This document shows, piece after piece, positions 24,907 through 32,474 of a stretch of 64,000 bases of DNA. The stretch is taken from NCBI GenBank assembly GCA_900771085.1, contig CAAGMR010000024.1, positions 45,299-109,298 on the forward strand, given 5' to 3'. The first letter of the stretch is position 1. Each line of letters begins with the position of its first letter. The position numbers were made by a program, and so were the translations under genes. The notes below the pieces were generated by a model. That model ran no database searches, had not been told where the DNA came from, and was given only the letters and a program-made list of their open reading frames with translations. This stretch comes from Clostridia bacterium. Lineage in GTDB: Bacteria; Bacillota; Clostridia; Oscillospirales; Acutalibacteraceae.

Positions 24907-25935
24907 TTATTCACCCTTCATGTCAACGAGGTTAGCTGTACCTTCAACTGCTGCTACAGAAAGCTTGATTGAGTCGAAGATTGCAGACTCGATATCATCT
25001 GGTGTAGCACCAAGCTTTTCAGCAATACCTGTGTCGATGAAGATATCATCGGCCATGAGGTCAGCTGTTGTGAAGAGAGATGTACCGGACTCGATACCAC
25101 GCTCTTTGTAATCCTTAAGGATACCGAAGAGACCGAGTTTCATTGCTGCTGCAGGTACATAAACGATTGGACGGTTAGCGCCCATACCACGTGCATTGTA
25201 AACGATCTTGAGGAAAGGTCTCCACTTCATGTTGTAGCATGCGCATGGAAGTGCTTCGAAGCCCTTTGACTCACGAGTAGCAGAACCGCAGATGCACTCA
25301 CCTACCTGACGGCATGTAAGCATAGCTGTACCGCCCCATGGGTACATTGAGAATGGAAGGCTATCCATCATCTGAGTCTTTTCTACGAGAATTGTCCATA
25401 CAGGTTTACGGCCTGGCTGAACGCCGAAGATATATGGAAGTTCAAGAACGTCAACTGCGAAGTTGTCGTCAGCCATTGACTTACAATACTCTTCCTGAGC
25501 AAGACGTGACTGAACATATGGGTTTCTGTCGCTGCAGTAGTCAGGCTTTTCAGGATGCATCTTTGCCCAGTAAGCAAAGTATGAACCAAGAACTGTAGCT
25601 CTCTTAACGCCAACCTTTTTGCAGATTGGGAAAATTCTCTCGAGTGGAGCAATATTAAACTTGTGATACTTAGGAAGAACAGGACCTTCCATTTCTACAC
25701 GCTCGTCAACGCCTGCTGCAAATACAAATGCATCAGCGCCTGAAAGCCATTCTTCGATTTCAGCGTCTGTCCACTTGTTGATATCCTGGAAGATTACTTC
25801 CATCTCTTCAGGAATTGGTGCACCAGCTGGAAGTGGTGGAAGGGAAAGAGTAGAAACCTGATGTCCCTGCTTGATCATCTGGATAGCAGCTTCGCAACCG
25901 AGAAGGCCTGTGCCGCCGATCATACAAATTTTCAT
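24907..25935 (-). CDS. NAD(P)-binding Rossmann protein (epimerase/dehydratase or NmrA-like)
   Basis: A 342-residue protein with an N-terminal Rossmann fold, MKICMIGGTGLLGCEAA (GxxGxxG at 7-13), and a domain length like extended short-chain dehydrogenases. The usual catalytic YxxxK is replaced by a looser YFAYWAK near residue 120, so enzyme activity is uncertain. No sugar-nucleotide or other pathway gene is adjacent. The start has AAGGAG 10 bases upstream. It ends in a strong terminator. Family assignment is general. Confidence 0.8.
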   Translation of the reverse strand: MKICMIGGTGLLGCEAAIQMIKQGHQVSTLSLPPLPAGAPIPEEMEVIFQDINKWTDAEIEEWLSGADAFVFAAGVDERVEMEGPVLPKYHKFNIAPLERIFPICKKVGVKRATVLGSYFAYWAKMHPEKPDYCSDRNPYVQSRLAQEEYCKSMADDNFAVDVLELPYIFGVQPGRKPVWTILVEKTQMMDSLPFSMYPWGGTAMLTCRQVGECICGSATRESKGFEALPCACYNMKWRPFLKIVYNARGMGANRPIVYVPAAAMKLGLFGILKDYKERGIESGTSLFTTADLMADDIFIDTGIAEKLGATPDDIESAIFDSIKLSVAAVEGTANLVDMKGE

Positions 25936-26071
25936 TTTACTAATCTCCTTTTGAATATAGTGTTTGCCGTATAATCAAGTATACATAACGTTTTAATTTT
26001 AGAATAATTCTATATCATTGTCAATTTGTGATAGTATTTTGTCGACATTTACAAAAAACATTATACTTTTT

Positions 26072-26112
26072 GTAAAAAAAGCCACGTAACTCAAAAAGTT
26101 ACGTGGCTTAAA
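26072..26112 (-). terminator. Terminator of tRNA-Ser
   Basis: AAGCCACGTAACT / AGTTACGTGGCTT, 13-bp stem, followed by seven T on the minus strand; it begins right after the CCA end of the tRNA. Confidence 0.93.
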
Positions 26113-26205
26113 TGGCGGAGAGCAAGGGATTCGAACCCTCGAAGCCGCTTTGACGACTTACACGATTTCCAATCGTGCTCCTTCGGCCAGCTCGGACAAC
26201 TCTCC
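26113..26205 (-). tRNA. tRNA-Ser (GGA anticodon)
   Basis: A class II tRNA of 93 nt. The 5' acceptor strand GGAGAGT pairs with GCTCTCC, then the G discriminator and an encoded CCA (26115-26113). The anticodon stem-loop CACGA-TTGGAAA-TCGTG gives anticodon GGA, reading UCC and UCU. A long variable arm (GTAAGTCGTCAAAGCGGCTTC region) is typical of serine tRNAs, and the T-loop TTCGAAT is present. Confidence 0.97.
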
Positions 26206-26258
26206 AAAACATTTATAGATTATAAAGGAGCGACTACCAAAATGCAAGAGAAAAATGA

Positions 26259-26334
26259 CCACAACATATAAAGCCAATAGACAACAAAACCACAATATGT
26301 TACACTAAAATCTGTATAAACCACTATAGATGTA
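26259..26334 (+). promoter_or_regulatory. nrdR promoter with three 31-bp-phased CCAC repeats
   Basis: A promoter is formed by TAGACA (26278-26283), 17 bases, and TACACT (26301-26306). Three related boxes, CCACAACATA (26259), CCACAATATG (26290) and CCACTATAGA (26321), recur at exactly 31 bases: one upstream of the -35, one in the spacer and one just after the start point. They resemble the left half of the NrdR box (consensus ACACWATATATWGTGT). Binding by NrdR is inference. Confidence 0.5.
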
Positions 26335-26347
26335 AGGAGAATTCATT

Positions 26348-26803
26348 ATGAAGTGCCCATATTGTGGATGTGAAGACAGCAAAGTAATCGATTCAAGACC
26401 AACAGACGAAGGTGAACGCATTCGTCGCAGACGTGAATGCATCAGCTGCGGTAAGCGTTTCACTACTTATGAAATCGTTGAAACTGTTCCTCTTATCGTT
26501 GTAAAGAAGGACAATTCCCGCGAATCATTCGACAGAAACAAACTTTTCAACGGTCTCCTCAGAGCTTGCGAAAAGCGTCCTGTTTCAATCAGCACAATTG
26601 AAAAAACTGTAGCAGACATTGAAACACAGCTTCAGAACTCCCTCGAAAAGGAAGTATCTTCAGAGAGAATCGGTGAGCTCGCAATGGACAAGCTTAAAGA
26701 TATCGACGAAGTAGCTTATGTTCGTTTTGCATCTGTTTACAGACAGTTCAAGGACATCAACACTTTCATTGATGAGGTTTCCAAGCTTCTTCAGGAGAAA
26801 TAA
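26348..26803 (+). CDS. nrdR: Transcriptional repressor NrdR
   Basis: A 151-residue repressor of ribonucleotide reductase genes. The N-terminal zinc ribbon uses C3, C6, C31 and C34 (MKCPYCG...CISCGKRF). It is followed by the RRRREC basic patch and an ATP-cone domain (residues 48-140; PLIVVKKDNSRESFDRNKL), which senses ATP/dATP. Full length and typical. The start has AAGGAG 8 bases upstream. No nrd genes are in the window. The acyltransferase follows after 6 bases. Confidence 0.97.
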   Translation: MKCPYCGCEDSKVIDSRPTDEGERIRRRRECISCGKRFTTYEIVETVPLIVVKKDNSRESFDRNKLFNGLLRACEKRPVSISTIEKTVADIETQLQNSLEKEVSSERIGELAMDKLKDIDEVAYVRFASVYRQFKDINTFIDEVSKLLQEK

Positions 26804-26809
26804 TGCTCT

Positions 26810-27922
26810 ATGAGTAACACAAAAAAAGTAAGAATGGCTAACGTTGAGCTGTTACGCATCATAGCGATGCTTAACGTCATCGTTTTGCATTTTCTCGGCG
26901 TTGGAGGCGTACTTACCGGCTCAACCGGTCCTTACTTCTACATCGCTTCAGCCATTTACTCTTTCGCAATAGTCAGCACAAACGTCTACGTTCTGATAAG
27001 CGGCTATTTCACAGTTACATCAACCTTCAGAACCAGCCGCATATTCAAGATTCTGTTAGAGTTTGTCACCTATGCTTTGGGTATTTACCTTGTCTATTGT
27101 CTTGTGATGCATTTTGCACTCGACATTGACACATTTTCGGTTCGCGACCTGACCCGCACATACTTATTCCCTGTAATAAATGAAGAGAACTGGTTTGTTA
27201 CATCCTTTGTTCTGATTATGCTCCTCTCTCCTTTTTATAACATTCTTATCAGAGCTTTGAGCAGGAAGCAGTTCAGCGTATTGATAATCGGAATTACAGT
27301 TTTATTCTCTTTTGTACCTACAGTAGTTCCATTTGCTTCATGGCAGCTCGGCCAGGGCAACGGATACACTTTCGTATGGTTTACCGTTCTTTATTTTATT
27401 GCAGCCTATCTCAGACTCTATGGTCTGCCAAAAGCATGGACAAAGCCAAAGCTCATAGCAGGTTATCTTGTTACATCACTTATAACACTTGTTGCAGTAA
27501 TCCTTGAGCACGATCATCCGGGCGTATTAACAGAAGAAAGGAATTCATACTACTTCTTCTTTAATTACAACAGCATCCTGGTACTGATTGCATCACTTTG
27601 CATCTTTGCACTGTTTTTAAAGTTCGATATTAACAATGAGAAGCTTGTAAAAGTGATAAACCGCATTGCTTCATATTCATTTGCCGTATTCCTTATCCAC
27701 ACTCATCCGGCTATCGCCGATATTCTGTGGTTCCAGGGAGTAAAGACATCTTTGGTTGTCGATACCCTCCGGTTCATTCCGGTAATGATTGTCAGTGCGA
27801 TTGTTATTTATGCTCTCTGCAGCATCATTGAACAGTTCAGACTGATTATCTTTTCTCCTGTTCTCAAGTCTCAAAAGCTTCAGGACTTCTTCAATGAACT
27901 TGATAAAAAACTGGGATTATAA
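26810..27922 (+). CDS. Acyltransferase 3 family membrane protein
   Basis: A 370-residue membrane protein with about ten helices. The N-terminal signature NVELLRIIAMLNVIVLHFLG contains the family RxxAxxxVxxxH motif with the essential histidine. Members O-acetylate peptidoglycan, polysaccharides or antibiotics; this one lacks an SGNH C-terminal domain, so it is of the short type. It starts 6 bases after nrdR, so they are likely co-transcribed, though the link in function is not evident. GGAG lies 12 bases before the ATG, a little far. Confidence 0.88.
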   Translation: MSNTKKVRMANVELLRIIAMLNVIVLHFLGVGGVLTGSTGPYFYIASAIYSFAIVSTNVYVLISGYFTVTSTFRTSRIFKILLEFVTYALGIYLVYCLVMHFALDIDTFSVRDLTRTYLFPVINEENWFVTSFVLIMLLSPFYNILIRALSRKQFSVLIIGITVLFSFVPTVVPFASWQLGQGNGYTFVWFTVLYFIAAYLRLYGLPKAWTKPKLIAGYLVTSLITLVAVILEHDHPGVLTEERNSYYFFFNYNSILVLIASLCIFALFLKFDINNEKLVKVINRIASYSFAVFLIHTHPAIADILWFQGVKTSLVVDTLRFIPVMIVSAIVIYALCSIIEQFRLIIFSPVLKSQKLQDFFNELDKKLGL

Positions 27923-27925
27923 AAA

Positions 27926-27962
27926 TAAAAGGCGTCTCTCGCTTGAGAGACGCCTTTGTTTT
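27926..27962 (+). terminator. Terminator of the nrdR-acyltransferase unit
   Basis: GGCGTCTCTC / GAGAGACGCC with a GCTT loop, then TTTGTTTT; it overlaps the end region of the convergent Rrf2 gene and may serve both. Confidence 0.92.
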
Positions 27963-27964
27963 AT

Positions 27965-28360
27965 TTATATGAGGTCAGACAATGTTTTACTGCTAAAGAA
28001 TTCTTCAATTACTTCGCCAAACTCTGTCCACAAAGGAAGAGTTGGACAGTTTTCTTTCCTCTCACATGTATTGACTTCGCAGTCAAGACATTCTACGGGA
28101 GCCAGAGAATCGGTTACCTTGAGAATATCGATTAACCTGTACTCCTCCGGCTTCTTTGTAAGACGATATCCACCGCCCTTACCATGTACGCCCTCTACAA
28201 GACCTGCTTTTACAAGCAAGGGAAGAATACGTTCGAGATATTTGAGAGATACTTCCTGACGGGCAGCGACTTCCTTCATTGCAATGTAGGTTCCTTCGCT
28301 ATTCTGGGCCAGGTCTATCATTACGCGGAGAGCATATCTGCCCCTCGTTGAAATCATCAT
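27965..28360 (-). CDS. Rrf2 family transcriptional regulator (CymR/IscR-like)
   Basis: A 131-residue winged-helix regulator starting MMISTRGRYALRVMIDLAQ. The recognition-helix region is MKEVAARQEVSLKYLERIL (28-46) and the wing GVHGKGGGYRL (57-67). Residues 91-105 hold four cysteines, C91-x2-C94-x4-C99-x5-C105, which could bind an iron-sulfur cluster or zinc; the IscR pattern is instead three cysteines. It is the third gene after metY and cysK, 14 bases downstream, so it is likely a feedback regulator of sulfur amino-acid genes, as CymR is in Bacillus. The effector is inference. Confidence 0.9.
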   Translation of the reverse strand: MMISTRGRYALRVMIDLAQNSEGTYIAMKEVAARQEVSLKYLERILPLLVKAGLVEGVHGKGGGYRLTKKPEEYRLIDILKVTDSLAPVECLDCEVNTCERKENCPTLPLWTEFGEVIEEFFSSKTLSDLI

Positions 28361-28374
28361 AAAATTACCTCTTC

Positions 28375-29304
28375 TTATGCAAATAAATCTGTTGAAAGAT
28401 ATCTGTCTCCGGTATCCGGAAGAAGAACCACGATGTTCTTGCCTTCGTTTTCGGGTCTCTTGGCAAGTTCAATTGCTGCACTGAGAGCTGCGCCTGAGCT
28501 GATACCTACAAGAACGCCTTCCTTGTGACCAATGAGTCTGCCCTTTTCAAAAGCATCTTCATTTGCTACAGGAATGATTTCATCGTAAACGTCTGTGTTA
28601 AGGATTTCAGGTACAAAACCTGCACCAATACCCTGGATCTTATGAGCTCCTGCAACGCCTGTTGAAAGAACAGCTGAAGTAGCAGGTTCAACAGCAACTA
28701 CCTTAACGTCAGGGTTCTTTGACTTGAGATACTCACCAATGCCTGTTACTGTACCGCCTGTACCGACACCTGCAACAAAGATATCAACCTTACCGTCTGT
28801 ATCTTCCCAGATTTCAGGACCCGTTGATTCGAAGTGAGCCTTAGGGTTTGCAGGGTTTACAAACTGTCCGGCAATGAATGCGCCCGGAATCTCAGTCTGA
28901 AGTTCCTCAGCCTTTGCAATGGCACCCTTCATTCCCTTTGCACCTTCAGAAAGCACAAGTTCTGCACCATATGCCTTCATGAGCTGTCTGCGTTCAACTG
29001 ACATTGTGTCAGGCATTACAATGATGATTCTGTAGCCTCTTGCTGCAGCTACTGCAGCAAGGCCGATTCCGGTATTACCGGAAGTTGGTTCAATGATTAC
29101 AGAGTCTTTTGTAAGCTTTCCGCTTGCTTCTGCATCGTCAAGCATTGCCTTTGCAACTCTGTCTTTTACTGATCCTGCAGGATTGAAATATTCAAGCTTT
29201 GCAAGAATCTTTGCCTTTAAGTTTTCTTCTTTTTCGATATTTGAGAGCTCAAGCAACGGGGTCTTTCCGATGAGCTGATCTGCTGATGTATAAATGTTAG
29301 CCAT
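28375..29304 (-). CDS. cysK: Cysteine synthase A (O-acetylserine sulfhydrylase)
   Basis: A PLP enzyme of 309 residues that makes cysteine from O-acetylserine and sulfide. The PLP lysine is K47 in NPAGSVKDRV; the TSGNTG loop is at about 74-79, and the phosphate loop GTGGTVTG near 180. Length and motifs are standard. It follows metY by 13 bases and precedes the Rrf2 regulator, which suggests a sulfide-assimilation operon. The start has AAGGAG 9 bases upstream. Confidence 0.96.
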   Translation of the reverse strand: MANIYTSADQLIGKTPLLELSNIEKEENLKAKILAKLEYFNPAGSVKDRVAKAMLDDAEASGKLTKDSVIIEPTSGNTGIGLAAVAAARGYRIIIVMPDTMSVERRQLMKAYGAELVLSEGAKGMKGAIAKAEELQTEIPGAFIAGQFVNPANPKAHFESTGPEIWEDTDGKVDIFVAGVGTGGTVTGIGEYLKSKNPDVKVVAVEPATSAVLSTGVAGAHKIQGIGAGFVPEILNTDVYDEIIPVANEDAFEKGRLIGHKEGVLVGISSGAALSAAIELAKRPENEGKNIVVLLPDTGDRYLSTDLFA

Positions 29305-29317
29305 TTTATTTATCTCC

Positions 29318-30601
29318 TTATTTTACAGCCTCAAAACCATGCTGAAGGTCTGCAATAATGTCATCAATGTGTTCTGTACCAATTGAAAGTCTTACAGTAT
29401 TTGGCTTAATGCCTGCTGAAAGAAGTTCCTCTTCGCTCATCTGTGAATGAGTTGTTGATGCAGGGTGAATAACAAGTGATTTTACGTCTGCAACATTTGC
29501 AAGTAATGAGAAGAGTTCGAGACTCTCTGTGAACTTCTTGGCATCCTCTGCAGAGCCCTTGATTTCAAATGTAAAGATTGAGCCTGCACCGTTTGGATAA
29601 TATTTATTATAAAGATCCTTTTCATGGCCTTCGGCAAGAGAAGGATGATTTACTTTTTCTACCTGTGGATGACTGTTAAGGAAGTCTACAACCTTAAGTG
29701 CATTCTCCACATGACGCTCTACTCTGAGAGAAAGTGTCTCAAGACCCTGGATGAGAAGGAATGAGTTAAATGGAGAAATTGTAGCTCCCTGATCTCTCAT
29801 GAGAGTTGTACGAAGCTTCATGATGTATGCGATATTGCCGCAGGCTTCTGTGAATACTACGCCGTGGTATGAAGGATTTGGCTTTGAGAGGCCCGGGAAT
29901 TTATCATTCTGAGCCCAGTCGAAGTTACCGCCATCGATAACCACACCACCCATTACTGTTCCATGACCACCGATGAACTTGGTTGCTGAATGAACAACGA
30001 TATCTGCACCATGTTCAATAGGTCTTACAAGGTAAGGTGTTGCAAATGTGCTGTCTACGATAAGCGGAATACCATGCTTATGAGCTATTGCTGCAGCTGC
30101 CTCAATATCAAAAACATCTGAGTTAGGGTTGCCAAGTGTCTCGGCGTAAATGAGTTTTGTGTTTGATTCAATTGCCTTTTCAAAGTCTTCAGGATTTGAA
30201 GGATCAACAAATGTTGTGCTGATTCCCTGATCCTTGAGAGTGTTTGCGAAAAGGTTATATGTACCACCGTAAAGGTTTGTTGAAGAAACAATGTGGTCGC
30301 CTGCTACTGCAATATTCTGAATGGCATATGTGATAGCAGCTGAACCTGATGCTGTTGCAAGAGCGGCAGCGCCTCCTTCGAGTGCTGCGATTCTCTTCTC
30401 AAAAACATCTGAAGTAGGGTTCATGAGACGGGTATAAATGTTACCGCCTTCTGTAAGGCCAAAACGGCCTGCAGCCTGTGCGGAGTCCTCGAAAACATAT
30501 GATGTTGTAGCGTAAATTGGAACTGCTCTGGCATCTGTTGCCGGGTCCGGACTTTCCTGTCCTACGTGTACCTGTAATGTTTCAAATTTATAGTTAGCCA
30601 T
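29318..30601 (-). CDS. metY: O-acetylhomoserine sulfhydrylase (aminocarboxypropyltransferase)
   Basis: A 427-residue Cys/Met-metabolism PLP enzyme; the length and the VPIYATTSYVFEDSA segment are those of O-acetylhomoserine sulfhydrylases rather than the shorter cystathionine synthases. The PLP lysine is K208 in HSATKFIGGHG. It makes homocysteine (or methionine with methanethiol) from O-acetylhomoserine. It is the first gene of the metY-cysK-rrf2 operon. Its own ribosome binding site (AAGAGAG) is weak compared with that of the upstream 18-codon ORF, so expression may depend on the leader. Confidence 0.94.
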   Translation of the reverse strand: MANYKFETLQVHVGQESPDPATDARAVPIYATTSYVFEDSAQAAGRFGLTEGGNIYTRLMNPTSDVFEKRIAALEGGAAALATASGSAAITYAIQNIAVAGDHIVSSTNLYGGTYNLFANTLKDQGISTTFVDPSNPEDFEKAIESNTKLIYAETLGNPNSDVFDIEAAAAIAHKHGIPLIVDSTFATPYLVRPIEHGADIVVHSATKFIGGHGTVMGGVVIDGGNFDWAQNDKFPGLSKPNPSYHGVVFTEACGNIAYIMKLRTTLMRDQGATISPFNSFLLIQGLETLSLRVERHVENALKVVDFLNSHPQVEKVNHPSLAEGHEKDLYNKYYPNGAGSIFTFEIKGSAEDAKKFTESLELFSLLANVADVKSLVIHPASTTHSQMSEEELLSAGIKPNTVRLSIGTEHIDDIIADLQHGFEAVK

Positions 30602-30660
30602 AATATAATCTCTCTTTTCTTTTATGTAATAGTTTAATCAATGTTATAAGAAAAGTCGGA

Positions 30661-30717
30661 TCACATTCGGCCAAATCTGAAATTGGCACGTACAAGTGTT
30701 TCAAAATTTAGACGCAT
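30661..30717 (-). CDS. Leader peptide ORF upstream of metY
   Basis: An 18-codon ORF, MRLNFETLVRANFRFGRM, with a strong AAAGGAG 8 bases before the ATG. It ends ATG-TGA, 59 bases before the metY start. It has no cysteine and only an initial and a final methionine, so it is not a classical attenuator peptide; four arginine and three phenylalanine codons are spread through it. It was found by direct reading. Whether it is translated is unknown. Confidence 0.5.
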   Translation of the reverse strand: MRLNFETLVRANFRFGRM

Positions 30718-30728
30718 TCTGGTTTCTC

Positions 30729-30759
30729 CTTTCAACCTACCACGGTTGGGGGTTGAAAG
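30729..30759 (-). promoter_or_regulatory. Competing hairpins in the metY leader
   Basis: On the minus strand, CTTTCAACC (30759-30751) can pair with GGTTGAAAG (30737-30729), whose end touches the leader ribosome binding site. The same GGTTG can instead pair with the nearer CAACC (30748-30744). The two structures exclude each other. Confidence 0.5.
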
Positions 30760-30760
30760 A

Positions 30761-30789
30761 ATAGTACCATTATTTACCTACCTCGTCAA
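30761..30789 (-). promoter_or_regulatory. Promoter of the metY-cysK-rrf2 operon
   Basis: -35 TTGACG (30789-30784), 17 bases, -10 TACTAT (30766-30761) with TGG before the -10 (extended). Confidence 0.7.
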
Positions 30790-30800
30790 GGGGTAAATAA
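30770..30800. promoter_or_regulatory. Inverted repeat over the metY -35 box, candidate Rrf2 operator
   Basis: TTATTTACC (30770-30778) and GGTAAATAA (30792-30800) are perfect 9-base arms around a 13-base centre that contains the -35 box. A repressor bound here would block the promoter. The Rrf2 protein encoded in the operon is the obvious candidate. Confidence 0.55.
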
Positions 30801-30823
30801 AAAATTATTTGAAATATGTCATT

Positions 30824-31621
30824 TTATCTCCTGTATTCCAGAATAACAAAATCAACTGTTAAACTTATTGAGCCAATGCCGTCAAGCTTCGCACGGTCAG
30901 ACTCTGACGTGCGATAGTAATACGGAGTCATTGAGAAAAGAGTTTTTAAATCCTCCCCCGTTATATTTACCTTATCGGTCACTCGGGTGCTTCCGACGAG
31001 GTGAAGATATTCACCTGTTTTCGGAGGTTCCTCATCATTTTTATAAGGCGTGTCATAGACAATTTCCTTCATCTCAAAGAGATGATTTTCACCCGGTATG
31101 ACAGAGTAAAGCACACCGTTGTCCTTGAGGATTCTTGAAAACTCCGCCTCGTTAAATGGAGCAAATAAATGTATGCCTACGTCCACACTTTTGTCAGCCA
31201 CCGGAATCTTTGCAAGATTGGCTACAAAATAGGTGTGCGGCCGGCCCTGACTCTTCGCGCGTTTCGCTGCGAGTCTTACCATTTCCTTACTTAAGTCAAA
31301 GCCATAGAGGTCGCCCTCATATAGAGAATCATAGTAGCCCTCTCCACAGCAGATATCCAGAACCACTCCGTGCATACGTTCTGTTATGGCACCTCTGAGA
31401 ATTGAGTAGTAACCCTTTTCCAGCAGGGCATGTCTTGCCCTTGCAGAATCCCTGCTGTCGCCTCTGTTTTCACCACTTTTCGAGCCGGTCACCAGGTTGA
31501 CATAACCTTCTTTTGAGGTGTCAAAGCTGTGACCGTTTGCGCAGAAAAACGGATCTTTTACTGAATCTGTAACCAGACTTTCGCCACATACAGGGCACAT
31601 TAAAATCGACAAGATTTTCAC
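30824..31621 (-). CDS. 23S rRNA (guanine-N1)-methyltransferase-like protein (RlmA family)
   Basis: A 265-residue SAM-dependent methyltransferase of the RlmA family. The N-terminal zinc site is CPVCG...FCANGHSFD, followed by the family EGYVNL segment and an S-R-D-S-ARARHALLEKGYY helix. The SAM motif is VLDICCGEGYYD near residue 110. RlmA methylates G745 (or G748) of 23S rRNA; some members give resistance to macrolides. The start is uncertain: GTG at 31621, TTG at 31612 or ATG at 31600, all just before the zinc site. Confidence 0.85.
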   Translation of the reverse strand: MKILSILMCPVCGESLVTDSVKDPFFCANGHSFDTSKEGYVNLVTGSKSGENRGDSRDSARARHALLEKGYYSILRGAITERMHGVVLDICCGEGYYDSLYEGDLYGFDLSKEMVRLAAKRAKSQGRPHTYFVANLAKIPVADKSVDVGIHLFAPFNEAEFSRILKDNGVLYSVIPGENHLFEMKEIVYDTPYKNDEEPPKTGEYLHLVGSTRVTDKVNITGEDLKTLFSMTPYYYRTSESDRAKLDGIGSISLTVDFVILEYRR

Positions 31622-31655
31622 TCACCTTTCCTATCCAATTCTAGCAGAAAAAGAG

Positions 31656-31692
31656 CAAAAAAAAAGCCCTCGGACACATTGCCGAGGGCTTA
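31656..31692 (-). terminator. Terminator of the rubrerythrin gene
   Basis: AAGCCCTCGG / CCGAGGGCTT with an 8-base loop, followed by about ten T on the minus strand. Confidence 0.92.
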
Positions 31693-31703
31693 AAAATTAC
31701 GGA

Positions 31704-32240
31704 TTAATAGTTTTCAGCTCTTACTTCGAAGTAGCTCTGCTTGTAACCGCAAACAGGACATGCTCCCGGAGCTTTTTCACCAACTACGATGTGACCGCAA
31801 ACACGGCATTCCCACATCTGCTGACCGCTCTTTTCAAATACCTTCTGCATCTGAACATTTTCAAGAAGCTTGCGATATCTTTCCTCATGAGTCTTTTCGA
31901 TTGCTGCCACTTTTCTGAAACGTTCAGCAAGACCCATAAAGCCTTCTTCTTCAGCATCTTTTGCAAACTGAACATACATGTCAGTCCACTCATAGTTTTC
32001 ACCGTCAGCAGCTGCTGTAAGGTTTTCTTCTGTTGTACCGATCATGCCAAGTTCCTTGCACCAGATACGTGCATGCTCCTGCTCATTGCGAGCTGTTTTG
32101 AGGAATATTTCAGCAAGTTGCTCATAGCCTTCATTCTTAGCGATTTCAGCGAAATATGTGTACTTGTTTCTTGCCTGGCTTTCGCCTGCAAATGCAGCCT
32201 GTAAGTTCTTTTCTGTCTTTGTGCCTGCGTATTTGTTCAT
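31704..32240 (-). CDS. rbr: Rubrerythrin
   Basis: A 178-residue rubrerythrin of the classical type. The N-terminal ferritin-like domain contains AFAGESQARNKYTYFAE, with ExxH pairs (NEQEHARIW near 52 and KTHEERY near 115) for the diiron site. The C-terminal rubredoxin-like domain has CRVCG and CPVCG (about 143-165) for Fe(SCys)4. It reduces hydrogen peroxide in anaerobes. The start has AGGAGG 8 bases upstream. It has its own promoter and terminator. Confidence 0.97.
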   Translation of the reverse strand: MNKYAGTKTEKNLQAAFAGESQARNKYTYFAEIAKNEGYEQLAEIFLKTARNEQEHARIWCKELGMIGTTEENLTAAADGENYEWTDMYVQFAKDAEEEGFMGLAERFRKVAAIEKTHEERYRKLLENVQMQKVFEKSGQQMWECRVCGHIVVGEKAPGACPVCGYKQSYFEVRAENY

Positions 32241-32297
32241 TTTATTTACCTCCTGTAAAAATGAATAATAACTGAAGAATTAATCTTCACTGATTTA

Positions 32298-32334
32298 ATT
32301 GTACCAAAGGGCATATTGTTAGTCTACCTAAACT
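32298..32334 (-). promoter_or_regulatory. Promoter of rbr with an imperfect TTAG/CTAA element
   Basis: -35 TAGACT (32326-32321), 17 bases, -10 TACAAT (32303-32298) with TGG before it. GTTAGTCTACCTAAAC (within 32317-32334) overlaps the -35 and resembles the feo operators, but with a 5-base instead of 6-base centre. Confidence 0.5.
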
Positions 32335-32433
32335 TTTATACACAGCCTGTATGTGTTATCGGTTTAAAGTGCTAAAAAATATTACTTCTTTAGCCATTTT
32401 TCGCCCCTTCACTCTAGAAATAATCAAAAAATC

Positions 32434-32442
32434 TGATATAAT
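32434..32442 (+). promoter_or_regulatory. Extended -10 promoter of the aromatic operon
   Basis: TGATATAAT: perfect TATAAT (32437-32442) with TG upstream, 33 bases before aroF. No convincing -35, and no T-box or terminator-like attenuator was seen between it and the gene. Confidence 0.55.
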
Positions 32443-32474
32443 AGTATAACTATTTTTTTGGAGGACGGTATTTT

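Noticed and set aside
30602..30823. SAM riboswitch upstream of metY
   Set aside because: I looked for the S-box core and found no match; the leader has other structure.
32241..32474. T-box or attenuator before the aromatic operon
   Set aside because: No GGTGG-ACCGC element and no terminator hairpin in the region.
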